This document shows, piece after piece, positions 51,149 through 59,772 of a stretch of DNA of 64,000 nt; the first letter of the stretch is position 1; every line of letters begins with the position of its first letter. Below the pieces are notes generated by a model that saw only the letters and a list, made by a program, of their open reading frames with translations, was not told the origin of the DNA and did not search any database. Source of the stretch: Arenimonas terrae (GTDB lineage: Bacteria; Pseudomonadota; Gammaproteobacteria; Xanthomonadales; Xanthomonadaceae); contig NZ_SMDR01000002.1 of NCBI RefSeq assembly GCF_006265115.1, positions 309,743 to 373,742 of the forward strand, read 5' to 3'. A program made the translations under genes and the position numbers.

Positions 51149-51156
51149 CGCAGACG

Positions 51157-52995
51157 ATGGAGACCGGCCTGACCCTCACCCGCGACATGATGCTCGTGCT
51201 GGGGCTGGTCGGCTTCACCATCGTGATGTTCATGATCGAGCGCATCCGCGCCGACGCCACCGCCCTGGTGGTGCTGGTGGCGCTGGGGCTGACCGGGCTG
51301 GTGCCGGCCAACCAGCTGTTCAACGGTTTCTCGGGCAACGCGGTCATCGCCGTCATCGCCACGATGATCCTGGGCGCGGGCCTGGACCGCACCGGTGCGC
51401 TCAACCGGCTGGCGGTGTGGCTGCTGCGCGTGTCCAAGGGCATGGAGGAGCGGCTGATCCTGCTCACCTCGACCATGGCCGGCCTGATCTCGGGCTTCAT
51501 GCAGAACCCGTCGGTGATGGCGCTGTTCCTGCCGGTGGCCGCGCGTGTGTCGGGCCGGTCGGGCATCGGCCTGTCGCGGCTGCTGCTGCCGGTGGCCGCG
51601 GCCATCGTGATGGGCGGAGGCCTGACCATGATCGGCAACTCGCCGCTGATGCTGCTCAACGACCTGCTGGTGGCGGCGAACGGCAACCTGCCCTCGGGCG
51701 TGGCCACGCTCAAGCCGCTGCCGATGTTCGCGCCGCTGCCGATCGGCCTGGCCCTGCTGGCGATCGGCCTGGTGTATTTCCGCTGGCTGGGGCCGAAGCT
51801 GCTGGGCCAGGGCGAAGAGAAGGGCGTGGCGCCCAGCCGCACCCAGAGTTATTTCGCCAACGCCTACGGCATCGACGGCGACGTGTTCGAGCTCAGCGTC
51901 ACCGCCGAGAGCCCGCTCGTCGGCATGTCGGTCGGCGAGGCCGAGGCGCAGCGCGATGCGCCCCTGTTCCTGGCCCTGCTCAGCGGCAACGAGGCGCGGC
52001 TGGCGCCGCCGGCCGACCAGATGATCTGGGTCGGCAGCGTGCTGGGCGTGATGGGCCCGCGCGAGGCGATCCAGGATTACGCGCAGAAGAACCTGCTGCG
52101 CATGTCGGCGCGCCTGCGCAACTTCGCCGACCTGTTCAACCCGAGCCGTTCGGGCATTTCCGAGGCGGTGCTGCCGCCGACCTCGACCTTCATCGGCAAG
52201 TCGCAGGCGCAGCTGCAGCTGCGCAAGCGCTTCGGCATCAGCCTGCTGGCGATCAACCGCGACAACCAGGTCTGGCGCGAGGACGTCCGCCGCATGCCGC
52301 TCAAGGCCGGCGACATGCTGGTCTTCCACAGCATCTGGACCGACCTGGCGCAGGCCAGCGAGAGCCGCGACTTCGTCGTGGTCACCGACTACCCCAAGGG
52401 CGAGCAGCGGCCGCACAAGCTGTGGTGGGCGATCGGCGTGTTCGTGGCCGCGATGTCGCTGGCCCTGACCACCCTGGTGCCGGTGCCGATCGCGCTGATG
52501 GCCGGCGCCGCGGCGATGATGCTGGCCGGCGTGCTGAACATGGACGAGGCCTACGCCGCGGTGAGCTGGAAGACCGTGTTCCTGATGGCCTGCCTGATCC
52601 CGCTGGGCTGGGCCATGGATTCGACCGGCGCCGCCGGCTGGCTGGCCCAGCAGGTGCTCGAACGCATCGGGCCCGATGTGCCGATCTGGGTGATCGAGGC
52701 CGCCATCGGCCTGCTCGCCACCGCCTTCGCCCTGGTCATCGGCAACGTCGGCGCCACCGTGGTGATGGTGCCGATGGCGATCAACGTGGCCCTGGCCGCG
52801 GGCGGCAGTCCGCTCGCCTTCGCGCTGATCGTCGCGCTGTCGGCCTCGAACAATTTCCTCAGCGTGTCCAACCCGGTGCTGGCGATGGTGACCGGCCCGG
52901 CGGGCTACCGCTCGCGCGACCTGTGGCGGACCGGTGCGCCCCTGACCCTGCTCTACCTGGTCGCGGTGCTGGTGATCGTCAACCTGATGTTCTAG
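51157..52995 (+). CDS. SLC13/DASS-type permease with RCK_C domains
   Basis: A 612-residue membrane protein with about eleven helices in two halves. Between them is a soluble section (about 215-420) with two TrkA-C/RCK_C-like modules (YGIDGDVFELSVTAESPLVGMSV; LPPTSTFIGKSQAQLQLRKRFGISLLAINRD). The transporter signature is seen in MQNPSVMALFLPV, GGGLTMIGNSPLMLLND and SASNNFLSVSNPVLAM. Relatives move dicarboxylates, sulfate or other anions; the ion is not evident. It begins 8 bases after trmB. The stop overlaps that of the convergent Rieske gene. Confidence 0.9.
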   Translation: METGLTLTRDMMLVLGLVGFTIVMFMIERIRADATALVVLVALGLTGLVPANQLFNGFSGNAVIAVIATMILGAGLDRTGALNRLAVWLLRVSKGMEERLILLTSTMAGLISGFMQNPSVMALFLPVAARVSGRSGIGLSRLLLPVAAAIVMGGGLTMIGNSPLMLLNDLLVAANGNLPSGVATLKPLPMFAPLPIGLALLAIGLVYFRWLGPKLLGQGEEKGVAPSRTQSYFANAYGIDGDVFELSVTAESPLVGMSVGEAEAQRDAPLFLALLSGNEARLAPPADQMIWVGSVLGVMGPREAIQDYAQKNLLRMSARLRNFADLFNPSRSGISEAVLPPTSTFIGKSQAQLQLRKRFGISLLAINRDNQVWREDVRRMPLKAGDMLVFHSIWTDLAQASESRDFVVVTDYPKGEQRPHKLWWAIGVFVAAMSLALTTLVPVPIALMAGAAAMMLAGVLNMDEAYAAVSWKTVFLMACLIPLGWAMDSTGAAGWLAQQVLERIGPDVPIWVIEAAIGLLATAFALVIGNVGATVVMVPMAINVALAAGGSPLAFALIVALSASNNFLSVSNPVLAMVTGPAGYRSRDLWRTGAPLTLLYLVAVLVIVNLMF

Positions 52996-53321
52996 CCGGC
53001 GCGCACCGCGACCGCCACCAACGACGCGCCGCGGCAGGGCCCGGCGACACATTCGCCGTGCTCCATCTCGAAGCTGGCGCCGTGCGCAGCGCAGACCAGG
53101 CGGCCCTGGTCGACCAGGAAACGTCCCGGCGCCCAGTCCAGCCGGCGGCCCGCATGCGGACAGATGTTCAGCCAGGCCTGCAGGCGTTCGCCATGGCGGC
53201 GCAGGATCAGGGACTGCGGCTCGCCGTCGATCTTCACCTCGATTTCCGACAGCCCCTCCGGCGGCCACTCGGCCAGGTGGATTAACGAACCGCTTACACT
53301 TTCCACATCGGGCCTCGCCAT
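52992..53321 (-). CDS. Rieske [2Fe-2S] domain protein
   Basis: A 109-residue protein consisting of one Rieske domain with cluster ligands C54-x-H56 (NICPHAG) and C77-x2-H80 (VCAAHGASF). It resembles the small ferredoxin components of NirD/NdmA or biphenyl dioxygenase type, which pass electrons, but no oxygenase partner is adjacent. It converges with the SLC13-type gene, their stop codons overlapping. Soluble; partner unknown. Confidence 0.9.
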   Translation of the reverse strand: MARPDVESVSGSLIHLAEWPPEGLSEIEVKIDGEPQSLILRRHGERLQAWLNICPHAGRRLDWAPGRFLVDQGRLVCAAHGASFEMEHGECVAGPCRGASLVAVAVRAG

Positions 53322-53353
53322 ACTCCGTCTCCCTGCATTCTGCCACGCCGCCC

Positions 53354-53620
53354 ATGCCCTTCCGTTTCCAGCGCCTGTTCAGCTACTGCCCCAGCAAGCC
53401 CCGCAGCCCGCTGCTGCGCGTGCTGGTCGGCCTGCTCGGCCTGTGCCTGCTGGTGCTGCTGGTGGTGTTCGGCCTGGTGATCGGCCTGGGCATGCTGCTG
53501 TTCGCGGCGGCGCGCCGCCTGCTGCGTCCGGGCCGTCCGGCGCCGCGTGCGCAGGAAGGCGTGATCGAGGGCGAATACACCCTCGTGGACAAGACCGACG
53601 CCCGCCTCGGCCTGCGCTGA
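53354..53620 (+). CDS. small single-helix membrane protein
   Basis: An 88-residue protein with a basic N-terminus (MPFRFQRLFSYCPSKPRSP), one long hydrophobic helix (about residues 20-52, rich in L/V/G) and a short cytoplasmic tail containing GVIEGEYTLVDK. No family recognised. It lies divergently beside the Rieske gene. Confidence 0.65.
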   Translation: MPFRFQRLFSYCPSKPRSPLLRVLVGLLGLCLLVLLVVFGLVIGLGMLLFAAARRLLRPGRPAPRAQEGVIEGEYTLVDKTDARLGLR

Positions 53621-53710
53621 GCGCATCGGTCCGCACCACTCCGTTTCACCACCCGGCACGACCCGGCCGCCGACGCGGCTAGACTTGGCGCTTCGCCCCG
53701 GAGCCGCGCC

Positions 53711-54403
53711 ATGACCCGAACCGTCATCCCCGTTCCCGCCACCCCCTGCCTGCCGGTGCGCGGCAGTGACGCCCTGTTCCCGGTGCGCCGCATCTACTGC
53801 GTCGGCCGCAACTTCGCCGAGCATGCGAAGGAAATGGGCGCCAGCGTCGACCGCGGCAACCCGGTGTTCTTCATGAAACCCGCCGATGCGGTCGTGCCCG
53901 GCGGCGGCAGCGTGCCCTACCCGCCCGGCACCCGCGACCTGCACCACGAAGTGGAGCTGGTGGTGGCGCTGGACCGCGGCAGCGAGGGCGTGGTCGCGGT
54001 CGAACGCGCGCTGGACCTGGTGTTTGGCTACGGCGTCGGCCTGGACCTCACGCGCCGCGACCTGCAGGCGGCCGCCAAGGCCAAGGGCCTGCCCTGGGAT
54101 ACCGGCAAGGGCTTCGACCACTCCGCGCCGGCCAGCGAGCTGGTGCCGGCGGCGTCGGCCGGCGATGTGTTCTCGCGGCGGATCTGGCTTACGGTGAACG
54201 GCGAACTGCGCCAGCAGGGCCAGCTCGGGGACATGGTGTTCAGCGTGGCCGAAGTGCTGCACGAACTGTCCAAGCTCTTCGCGCTCAAGGCCGGCGACCT
54301 GGTGTTCATGGGCACCCCGTCCGGCGTGGCGGCGCTCGCGCCGGAAGATCATTACCACGCCGGCATCGACGGTCTGGTAGAACTGTCGGGCCGTATCGTC
54401 TAG
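53711..54403 (+). CDS. fumarylacetoacetate hydrolase family protein
   Basis: A 230-residue FAH-fold enzyme with FPVRRIYCVGRNFAEHAKEMG, FFMKPADAVVPGG, the metal-binding HHEVELVVALD, FGYGVGLDLTRRDLQ, KGFDHSAP and the C-terminal DLVFMGTPSGVAAL. This short single-domain class acts on 2-keto acids (acylpyruvate hydrolase or oxaloacetate decarboxylase). The exact substrate is not shown by sequence. TAGACT lies 25 bases before GGAG and the ATG. Confidence 0.92.
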   Translation: MTRTVIPVPATPCLPVRGSDALFPVRRIYCVGRNFAEHAKEMGASVDRGNPVFFMKPADAVVPGGGSVPYPPGTRDLHHEVELVVALDRGSEGVVAVERALDLVFGYGVGLDLTRRDLQAAAKAKGLPWDTGKGFDHSAPASELVPAASAGDVFSRRIWLTVNGELRQQGQLGDMVFSVAEVLHELSKLFALKAGDLVFMGTPSGVAALAPEDHYHAGIDGLVELSGRIV

Positions 54404-54452
54404 GCCGCGCGCGGTGTAGATTCTGGTTCCGCGTCACCACCGGAGAACGCAC

Positions 54453-54866
54453 ATGGGCATGGTTTCCGAGTTCAAGGAATTCGCGATGCGCGGCAATGTC
54501 GTCGATCTCGCCGTCGGCGTAGTGATCGGCGCCGCCTTCGGCAAGATCGTCGCTTCGCTGGTCAACGACATCATCATGCCGTCGATCGGCTATCTGGTCG
54601 GCGGCGTCAACTTCAGCGACCTGGCGATCGAGCTCAAGGCCGCCACCGTGGACGCCGCCGGCGCCGAGGTGCCGGCCGTGCTGGTCAAGTACGGCGCCTT
54701 CATCCAGACCATCGTCGATTTCCTGATCATCGCCTTCGCGATCTTCGTCGCGGTGAAGGTGATCAACTCGCTCAAGCGCAAGCAGGACGCGGCGCCCGCC
54801 GCACCGGCCGAGCCCAGCGAGGAAGTGAAGCTGCTCACCGAGATCCGCGACGCGCTCAAGCGCTGA
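54453..54866 (+). CDS. mscL: large-conductance mechanosensitive channel
   Basis: A 137-residue channel with the MscL signature: [34 protein letters not shown] (split here into helix S1 and TM1), a periplasmic loop, TM2 [22 protein letters not shown], and C-terminal [13 protein letters not shown]. It opens under membrane tension to release solutes during hypo-osmotic shock. Length is exactly typical. GGAG lies upstream of the ATG, and a strong terminator follows. Confidence 0.97.
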   Translation: MGMVSEFKEFAMRGNVVDLAVGVVIGAAFGKIVASLVNDIIMPSIGYLVGGVNFSDLAIELKAATVDAAGAEVPAVLVKYGAFIQTIVDFLIIAFAIFVAVKVINSLKRKQDAAPAAPAEPSEEVKLLTEIRDALKR

Positions 54867-54883
54867 GTCGCGCCTTCCAACCG

Positions 54884-54909
54884 ACGCCGGCCCGCAAGGC
54901 CGGCGTTTT
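54884..54909 (+). terminator. intrinsic terminator after mscL
   Basis: A 9-bp stem ACGCCGGCC / GGCCGGCGT with loop CGCAA is followed by TTTC. The next gene starts only 17 bases later. Confidence 0.85.
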
Positions 54910-54925
54910 CATTACGGAGCCCCGA

Positions 54926-56347
54926 ATGCGTCTTCCGATTTCCCTGCTCGCCGCCGCCCTCGCCGCCTTCCTGCCGTCCCTGGCGGTCGCGCAGACCGGC
55001 CTGGACGCCGACGACCTGGACACCGCCGCCGCCCTGCGCGAGCAGGCGCTGCGCGGCAGCGCGGCCTGGGCCGTGGTCGAGTCGCTGACTACCGAAGTGG
55101 GCCCTCGCCTGGCCGGCACCGAGGCCGATGCCCGCGCCGTCGCCTGGGCCAAGGCCAAGTTCGAGGCCATGGGCTTCGACAAGGTCTACCTGGAGCCGGT
55201 GAGCTTCCCGGTCTGGCGCCGTGGCCACGAGCGCGCCGAGGTCGTGGGCCCGTTCGCGCAGCCGCTGGCGATCACCGCGCTCGGCGGCAGCATCGGCACC
55301 GGCGGCAGGCCGCTGGAGGCGGAGGTGGTCGCCTTCGCCGACCTCGCCGCGCTCAAGGCCGCGCCCGAAGGCAGCCTGGCCGGCAAGATCGCCTACGTCG
55401 GCTACCGGATCGAGCGCCATCGCGACGGCCACGGCTACAGCCCGGGTTCGACCATCCGCGCCTCGGGCGCTTCGGAAGCTGCGCGCAAGGGCGCCGCCGG
55501 CCTGCTGATCCGCTCGGTCGGCACCGACAGCGACCGTTTGCCGCACACCGGCGTGATGCGCTACGCCGCCGACGTGGCGCCGATCCCCGCCGCCGCGCTG
55601 TCCAACCCCGACGCCGACCAGGTCGAGCGCCTGCTGCGCCGCGACCAGCCGCTCACCGTGCGCCTGGACATCGAGGCGGGCACCCAGGGCGAATACGTCT
55701 CGCACAACGTCATCGGCGAGATCCGCGGCCGCGAGCTGCCCGACGAAGTGGTGACCATCGGCGGCCACCTCGATTCCTGGGACCTGGGCACGGGTGCGAT
55801 CGACGATGCCTCCGGTGTCGGCATCACGATGGCGGCCGGTGCGCTGATCGGCGAGCTGAAGCGCGCGCCGCGCCGCACCGTGCGCGTGATCGCGTACGCG
55901 AACGAGGAACAGGGCCTGTTCGGCGGCAAGGCCTATGCGGCCGCGCGGCTGGCGGCCGGCGAAGTCGGCGCGCACCAGATCGGCGCGGAAAGCGACTTCG
56001 GCGCCGGCAAGATCTATGCGCTGCGCGCCGGCGTGGACCCGGCCGCATGGCCGGTGATCGCGCAGATCGGCGAGGTGCTGGCGCCGCTGGGCATCGCCAC
56101 CGAGCCGGGCGTGGGCAGCGCCGGGCCGGACGTGGGCCCGATCGTGGCGCTGGGCGCGCCCTGGGCGCAGCTGGCCCAGGACGGCAGCGATTATTTCGAC
56201 TACCACCACACCGCCAACGACACGCTCGACAAGGTCGACGCCAAGGCGCTCGACCAGCAGGTGGCGGCGTACGCGGTGCTGGCCTACCTGGCGGCGGAAA
56301 CCACGGTGGACTTCGGCCAGCTGCCGGTGAAACCCGCGGCGCCCTGA
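54926..56347 (+). CDS. exported M28 family metallopeptidase (carboxypeptidase Q-like)
   Basis: A 473-residue protein with signal peptide (cleavage near AVAQ), a PA-like insert and an M28 catalytic domain. Zinc and catalytic residues are visible in GGHLDSWD, AIDDASGVGI, YANEEQGLFGG, GAESDFG and the final YFDYHHTANDTLDKVD. Relatives are plasma glutamate carboxypeptidase and bacterial aminopeptidases that trim peptides outside the cytoplasm. The gene begins 17 bases past the mscL terminator. Confidence 0.93.
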   Translation: MRLPISLLAAALAAFLPSLAVAQTGLDADDLDTAAALREQALRGSAAWAVVESLTTEVGPRLAGTEADARAVAWAKAKFEAMGFDKVYLEPVSFPVWRRGHERAEVVGPFAQPLAITALGGSIGTGGRPLEAEVVAFADLAALKAAPEGSLAGKIAYVGYRIERHRDGHGYSPGSTIRASGASEAARKGAAGLLIRSVGTDSDRLPHTGVMRYAADVAPIPAAALSNPDADQVERLLRRDQPLTVRLDIEAGTQGEYVSHNVIGEIRGRELPDEVVTIGGHLDSWDLGTGAIDDASGVGITMAAGALIGELKRAPRRTVRVIAYANEEQGLFGGKAYAAARLAAGEVGAHQIGAESDFGAGKIYALRAGVDPAAWPVIAQIGEVLAPLGIATEPGVGSAGPDVGPIVALGAPWAQLAQDGSDYFDYHHTANDTLDKVDAKALDQQVAAYAVLAYLAAETTVDFGQLPVKPAAP

Positions 56348-56356
56348 GGCCGGGAC

Positions 56357-57262
56357 TCAGCGCGTCGCGACCAGGGTCCAGAGCCCGAACATCGCCTCGC
56401 GCGGCGACCAGGTGCGCACCCACGCCGCGCGGTGGAAACCGGCGGCGCGGCAGGCGTCGAGCAGGTCCCAGCCGAAGTGGTAGAAGCACAGCACGCCGCC
56501 CGATACCGGGTCGCCGTGGATCTCCGGCTCGCACAGGTGCTCGATGCCGCCGTCGGCGGTGAGGCGCGCCCGCACGAGCGTGCGCTCTTCCCCGTCCAGG
56601 AAGGGGATGGTCAACACCAGGCGGCCGCCGGGCTTCAGGCAGCGCGCGAACTCGCCCAGCGCCGCCGGATAGTCCGGCACATGCTCGAGCACGTCGAAAC
56701 TGCCGATGGCGTCGAGCGAGGCGTCGGTGAAATCCAGCCGGGTGACGTCCCGTTCGACCAGGGTTCCGCGGCCGCCCAGGTGTTCGAACCAGCCCTGCAG
56801 GCGCGGGCGCGACGACGCGTCCAGCCCGTATTCGCTGCCTTCGACCTGGCTGAAGGCGGACTGCAGCCAGACGAACGCCGCCGAAGCCTGCTCGGTGAGG
56901 TAGACGCGCGACTGCGCGCGGTCGAGGTCCTGGGTCAGCAGGGCGAGCGCGCCGCGGTTGCGCGACGTCAGCCGGCAACCGGGACACACCAGTTCTTCGC
57001 GCAGGTTGGCGTCGGCGCCGCGCGCGGCCGAAGGCAGCTCGAAGTGCACCGCGCGGCTGCAGAGGCCGCACCACCCGGGCCAGCCGTCGCCGCCCGCGGC
57101 CTGGCCCACTTCGCACTGGAGCCGGTACTGCGCGTCCAGGCGCCCCTGGTGACGCGCCCGCCACGCCGACCACGCGCGCCAGTTGTCGTGCGCCAGCGAC
57201 AGCGGCGGCTCGTTCGAGGGGATGCCGGGAACCCAGCGCCGCAGGCGGGACAGGAGGCGCAT
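56357..57262 (-). CDS. SAM-dependent methyltransferase with N-terminal zinc-finger-like region
   Basis: A 301-residue protein. The first 120 residues contain two CxxC pairs (WCGLC near 65 and VCPGC near 95) of zinc-ribbon type; a class I methyltransferase follows, of which DVLEHVPDYPAALGEFARCLKPGGRLVL is the methyltransferase_11 core. Its substrate is unknown; similar proteins occur in glycan-modification clusters. The ATG overlaps the stop codon of the upstream M61-like gene by one base, so the two are coupled. Confidence 0.82.
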   Translation of the reverse strand: MRLLSRLRRWVPGIPSNEPPLSLAHDNWRAWSAWRARHQGRLDAQYRLQCEVGQAAGGDGWPGWCGLCSRAVHFELPSAARGADANLREELVCPGCRLTSRNRGALALLTQDLDRAQSRVYLTEQASAAFVWLQSAFSQVEGSEYGLDASSRPRLQGWFEHLGGRGTLVERDVTRLDFTDASLDAIGSFDVLEHVPDYPAALGEFARCLKPGGRLVLTIPFLDGEERTLVRARLTADGGIEHLCEPEIHGDPVSGGVLCFYHFGWDLLDACRAAGFHRAAWVRTWSPREAMFGLWTLVATR

Positions 57263-58509
57263 CAGTCGAGCAGCGGCGTCGCGAGCACGGCCGACGGCGC
57301 GCCGGTGAGCTTCTGCACCTGCTCGCGCAGGTCCTCGCGCGACACTTCGCGCAGCGGGATCAGCGCGCGCACGACGTCGTCGAGACTGCGCCGGCCCTTG
57401 CTGCGGGCGCGGACCTCGGCGTCGAGTTCGCGGAAGAGCTGCACGGCGCGGGCGGTGCGCGGGCCGTGCGAGCGGTCGCCGGACAGGGTCTTGATGCCGC
57501 GGCCGTGCCGGGCCATCCATTCCTGGGCCTTGTCGGCGCGCGCGTCGCTGAGCAGGTCGGCGCGCCGCAGCAGCTCGATCGAGTAGAACTCGGCCAGGCC
57601 TTCGGCGATCCAGTCGTCGCCGTCGGCACCGCGGATGCGGGTGATGACGTGGGTCAGCTCGTGGGTGAGCGTGCTGGTGCCGTTCTCGCTGATCAGCGGC
57701 CGGTCGGCGTGCAGGAACAGCGACCGCGGCCCGGACAGGCCGCCGCGCCACATCGGGTCGCCGGCGCTGACGATCAGCAGCTTGGGCGGCAGGTCGCCGA
57801 AGGCGCGCTTGAACTCCGGCACCAGGTTGTTGAAGAAGGCCAGCATGTCGTTGCGGCGGATCACGTCGCCCTTGGGGCCGGCGACGCTGATCTCGGTGTC
57901 GCCCAGGATCTCGCGCCGGGTGCCGACGGCGCCGGCGATGATCCAGCCCACGGGGCGGTCGAAGCTGCGGTCGGCGTTGACCACGACGAAGGACTTGCCG
58001 TCGCGCGCGCGCAGGAAGGGCGTGTCGACATTGGTCCAGCCCTTGGGCAGCACGAAGCGCAGGCGCACCTTCGAATCGGCGCCCTTGCTGGCGCGCACGC
58101 GGGCGCTGGGCACCAGGTCGTCGCCGCGCACGATGGCCCAGTCGTCGGTGATGCGGGCGTCGTAACCGCCGTCGCGGCGCTGGTGGTCGATGCGGTAGCG
58201 GTAGCGCAGGCGCGAGGTCTTGTCGCGCAGGGGCGTCCAGGTGACGGTGTCGCCCCGGCGCTCGACCTGGCCGTCGCCGGTGACCTGGGTGTAGCGGTCG
58301 GCCGGCATGGCCAGCCTCAGCTCGCGGGCGCTGCCCTCGCCGGGCGTGATGGCGATGCTGACCTGGGCCTGGCCGGCCTTGGGCAGGAACTGCACGGTGT
58401 AGTCCACGCCGTATTCGGTGCGCGCCGCTGCGCCCGCGGCGAACAGCAGCAGGCCCGCGGCGAGCAGGGCGTGGAAACGGGATCGGGTCGGGGCGGGGAT
58501 CGGATTCAT
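57262..58509 (-). CDS. exported gluzincin metallopeptidase, M61-like
   Basis: A 415-residue protein with signal peptide (cleavage near AAA at 28-30), a beta-rich N-terminal domain and a zincin domain. The active site is HELTH (283-287) with the downstream WIAEGLAEFY motif supplying the third ligand E303. The layout is that of M1/M61 aminopeptidase-like proteins, though overall similarity to named enzymes was not obvious to me. It overlaps the methyltransferase gene by one base. Probably periplasmic. Confidence 0.75.
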   Translation of the reverse strand: MNPIPAPTRSRFHALLAAGLLLFAAGAAARTEYGVDYTVQFLPKAGQAQVSIAITPGEGSARELRLAMPADRYTQVTGDGQVERRGDTVTWTPLRDKTSRLRYRYRIDHQRRDGGYDARITDDWAIVRGDDLVPSARVRASKGADSKVRLRFVLPKGWTNVDTPFLRARDGKSFVVVNADRSFDRPVGWIIAGAVGTRREILGDTEISVAGPKGDVIRRNDMLAFFNNLVPEFKRAFGDLPPKLLIVSAGDPMWRGGLSGPRSLFLHADRPLISENGTSTLTHELTHVITRIRGADGDDWIAEGLAEFYSIELLRRADLLSDARADKAQEWMARHGRGIKTLSGDRSHGPRTARAVQLFRELDAEVRARSKGRRSLDDVVRALIPLREVSREDLREQVQKLTGAPSAVLATPLLD

Positions 58510-58558
58510 GGCGCGATTATGCCGGTCCGGGTCTGAACTTCCGATTCAGGGGCGAGGC

Positions 58559-59494
58559 TCAGCCCTGGCGCTGGCGCCACCACTCGCCCAGGAAGACGGC
58601 CGTGGCCGAGGCGACGTTCAGGCTTTCCACCGCGCCGCTGCCCGGGATGCCCAGGCGCAGCGCCGAGGCTTCGGCCAGCAGCGGATCCACGCCGGTCTGC
58701 TCGGCGCCCATCATCAGCAGCAGGCGCTCGGGCAAGGCGGTGCGGTAGAGCGACTGACCGCCGCGCACCACCGTGGCGGCCGCGACGAAGCCCGCCGAAC
58801 GCAGCTGCGCCAGGCTGTTGTCGGCCCGGCCCATGCGCACCATCGGCACCCGTTCGGCGCCGCCTTCGGCGACGCGGGCCGCGGCGCCCGACAGGGCCAG
58901 GGGCGAGTCCTTGGGCAGCAGCAGGCCGGCGACGCCGAAATGCGCGGCCGAACGCAGGATCGCGCCGAGGTTGTGCGGATTGCCCACGCCGTCCAGCCAA
59001 AGCGCCGCGGCGGGCCCCGCCGGCAGTTCGCGCAGCCAGTCCGACAGATTCAGTTCGACCGCTGGCACCACCCCGAACACCACGCCTTCGTGGTGCGCGC
59101 TGCCCGACAGCTTCTGCAGGTCCTCGTCGCCGACCACGGTGTAGCCGAGGCGGTGCTGCACGCAGTGCGCGAGCACGGCCTTGAGCTTGGGGATGCGCGA
59201 TTCGAGCAGCCAGACCTTGCGCAGGTCCTGCGGACGGTGCGCGAACATCGCCAGGCAGGCGTTGAGGCCGTACAGCCGCAGCTCGCGCGGCGTCTTGGGC
59301 GTCGCCGCCTCGCCGCGCAGCAGCGCCGCATCGGCTTCGTCCCGCGCATGGTCGCGCGCATGCTCGCGACCGGGGCCACGGCCCGGCGGCCGCCGCGCAT
59401 CGGCCGCCGGCGTCGGCCGCGCCTGGCGGTCGCGCTCCCGCTCGCGCTTGTCCCGCGGCTTGCCCTGCGGCCCTCGATACGGCGAATCGCTCAT
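58559..59494 (-). CDS. TrmH/SpoU family RNA 2'-O-ribose methyltransferase
   Basis: A 311-residue SPOUT enzyme. A long charged N-terminal tail (residues 1-65, rich in R/D/P) precedes a SpoU substrate-binding region (YGLNACLAMFAHRPQDLRKVWL) and the knotted catalytic domain with NPHNLGAILRSAAHFG, LLLMMGAEQTGV and GAVESLNVASATAVFL. It methylates a ribose in tRNA or rRNA; which site is not evident, since RlmB and TrmH share these motifs. GGAGGGG lies before the ATG. Confidence 0.93.
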   Translation of the reverse strand: MSDSPYRGPQGKPRDKRERERDRQARPTPAADARRPPGRGPGREHARDHARDEADAALLRGEAATPKTPRELRLYGLNACLAMFAHRPQDLRKVWLLESRIPKLKAVLAHCVQHRLGYTVVGDEDLQKLSGSAHHEGVVFGVVPAVELNLSDWLRELPAGPAAALWLDGVGNPHNLGAILRSAAHFGVAGLLLPKDSPLALSGAAARVAEGGAERVPMVRMGRADNSLAQLRSAGFVAAATVVRGGQSLYRTALPERLLLMMGAEQTGVDPLLAEASALRLGIPGSGAVESLNVASATAVFLGEWWRQRQG

Positions 59495-59552
59495 CCCACC
59501 CCTCCAAGAATGCCCAGATTCTACGCCCCCCCCTGACCCCGATGGAGGACAG

Positions 59553-59772
59553 CCCCCTTGGTAAGGGGGCGCGCCGAAGGCGCGGGGATCGGAAACGATG
59601 AGTCGGGGCCCGCGATCCGCGCAGCGGATCGTGGGGGTTCCAGGGCGAATGCCCTGGAACTACTCCCCCTTGGTAAGGGGGCGCGCCGAAGGCGCGGGGA
59701 TCGGAAACGATGAGTCGGGGCCCGCGATCCGCAGAGCGGATCGTGGGGATTTCAGGGCGAATGCACTGAAAT
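59553..59772. repeat. tandem 112-bp repeat of four hairpins
   Basis: Two copies (59553-59660 and 59665-59772) each contain, in order, CCCCCTT-GGT-AAGGGGG, CGCGCC-GAA-GGCGCG, a CGATCCGC/GCGGATCG hairpin and a closing hairpin with GAAT loop. The closing arms differ between copies (GTTCC/GGAAC in the first, ATTTC/GAAAT in the second) yet pair in both. The second copy touches the stop codon of the efflux permease and may act as a transcript end for both convergent... neighbouring minus-strand genes. Confidence 0.85.
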
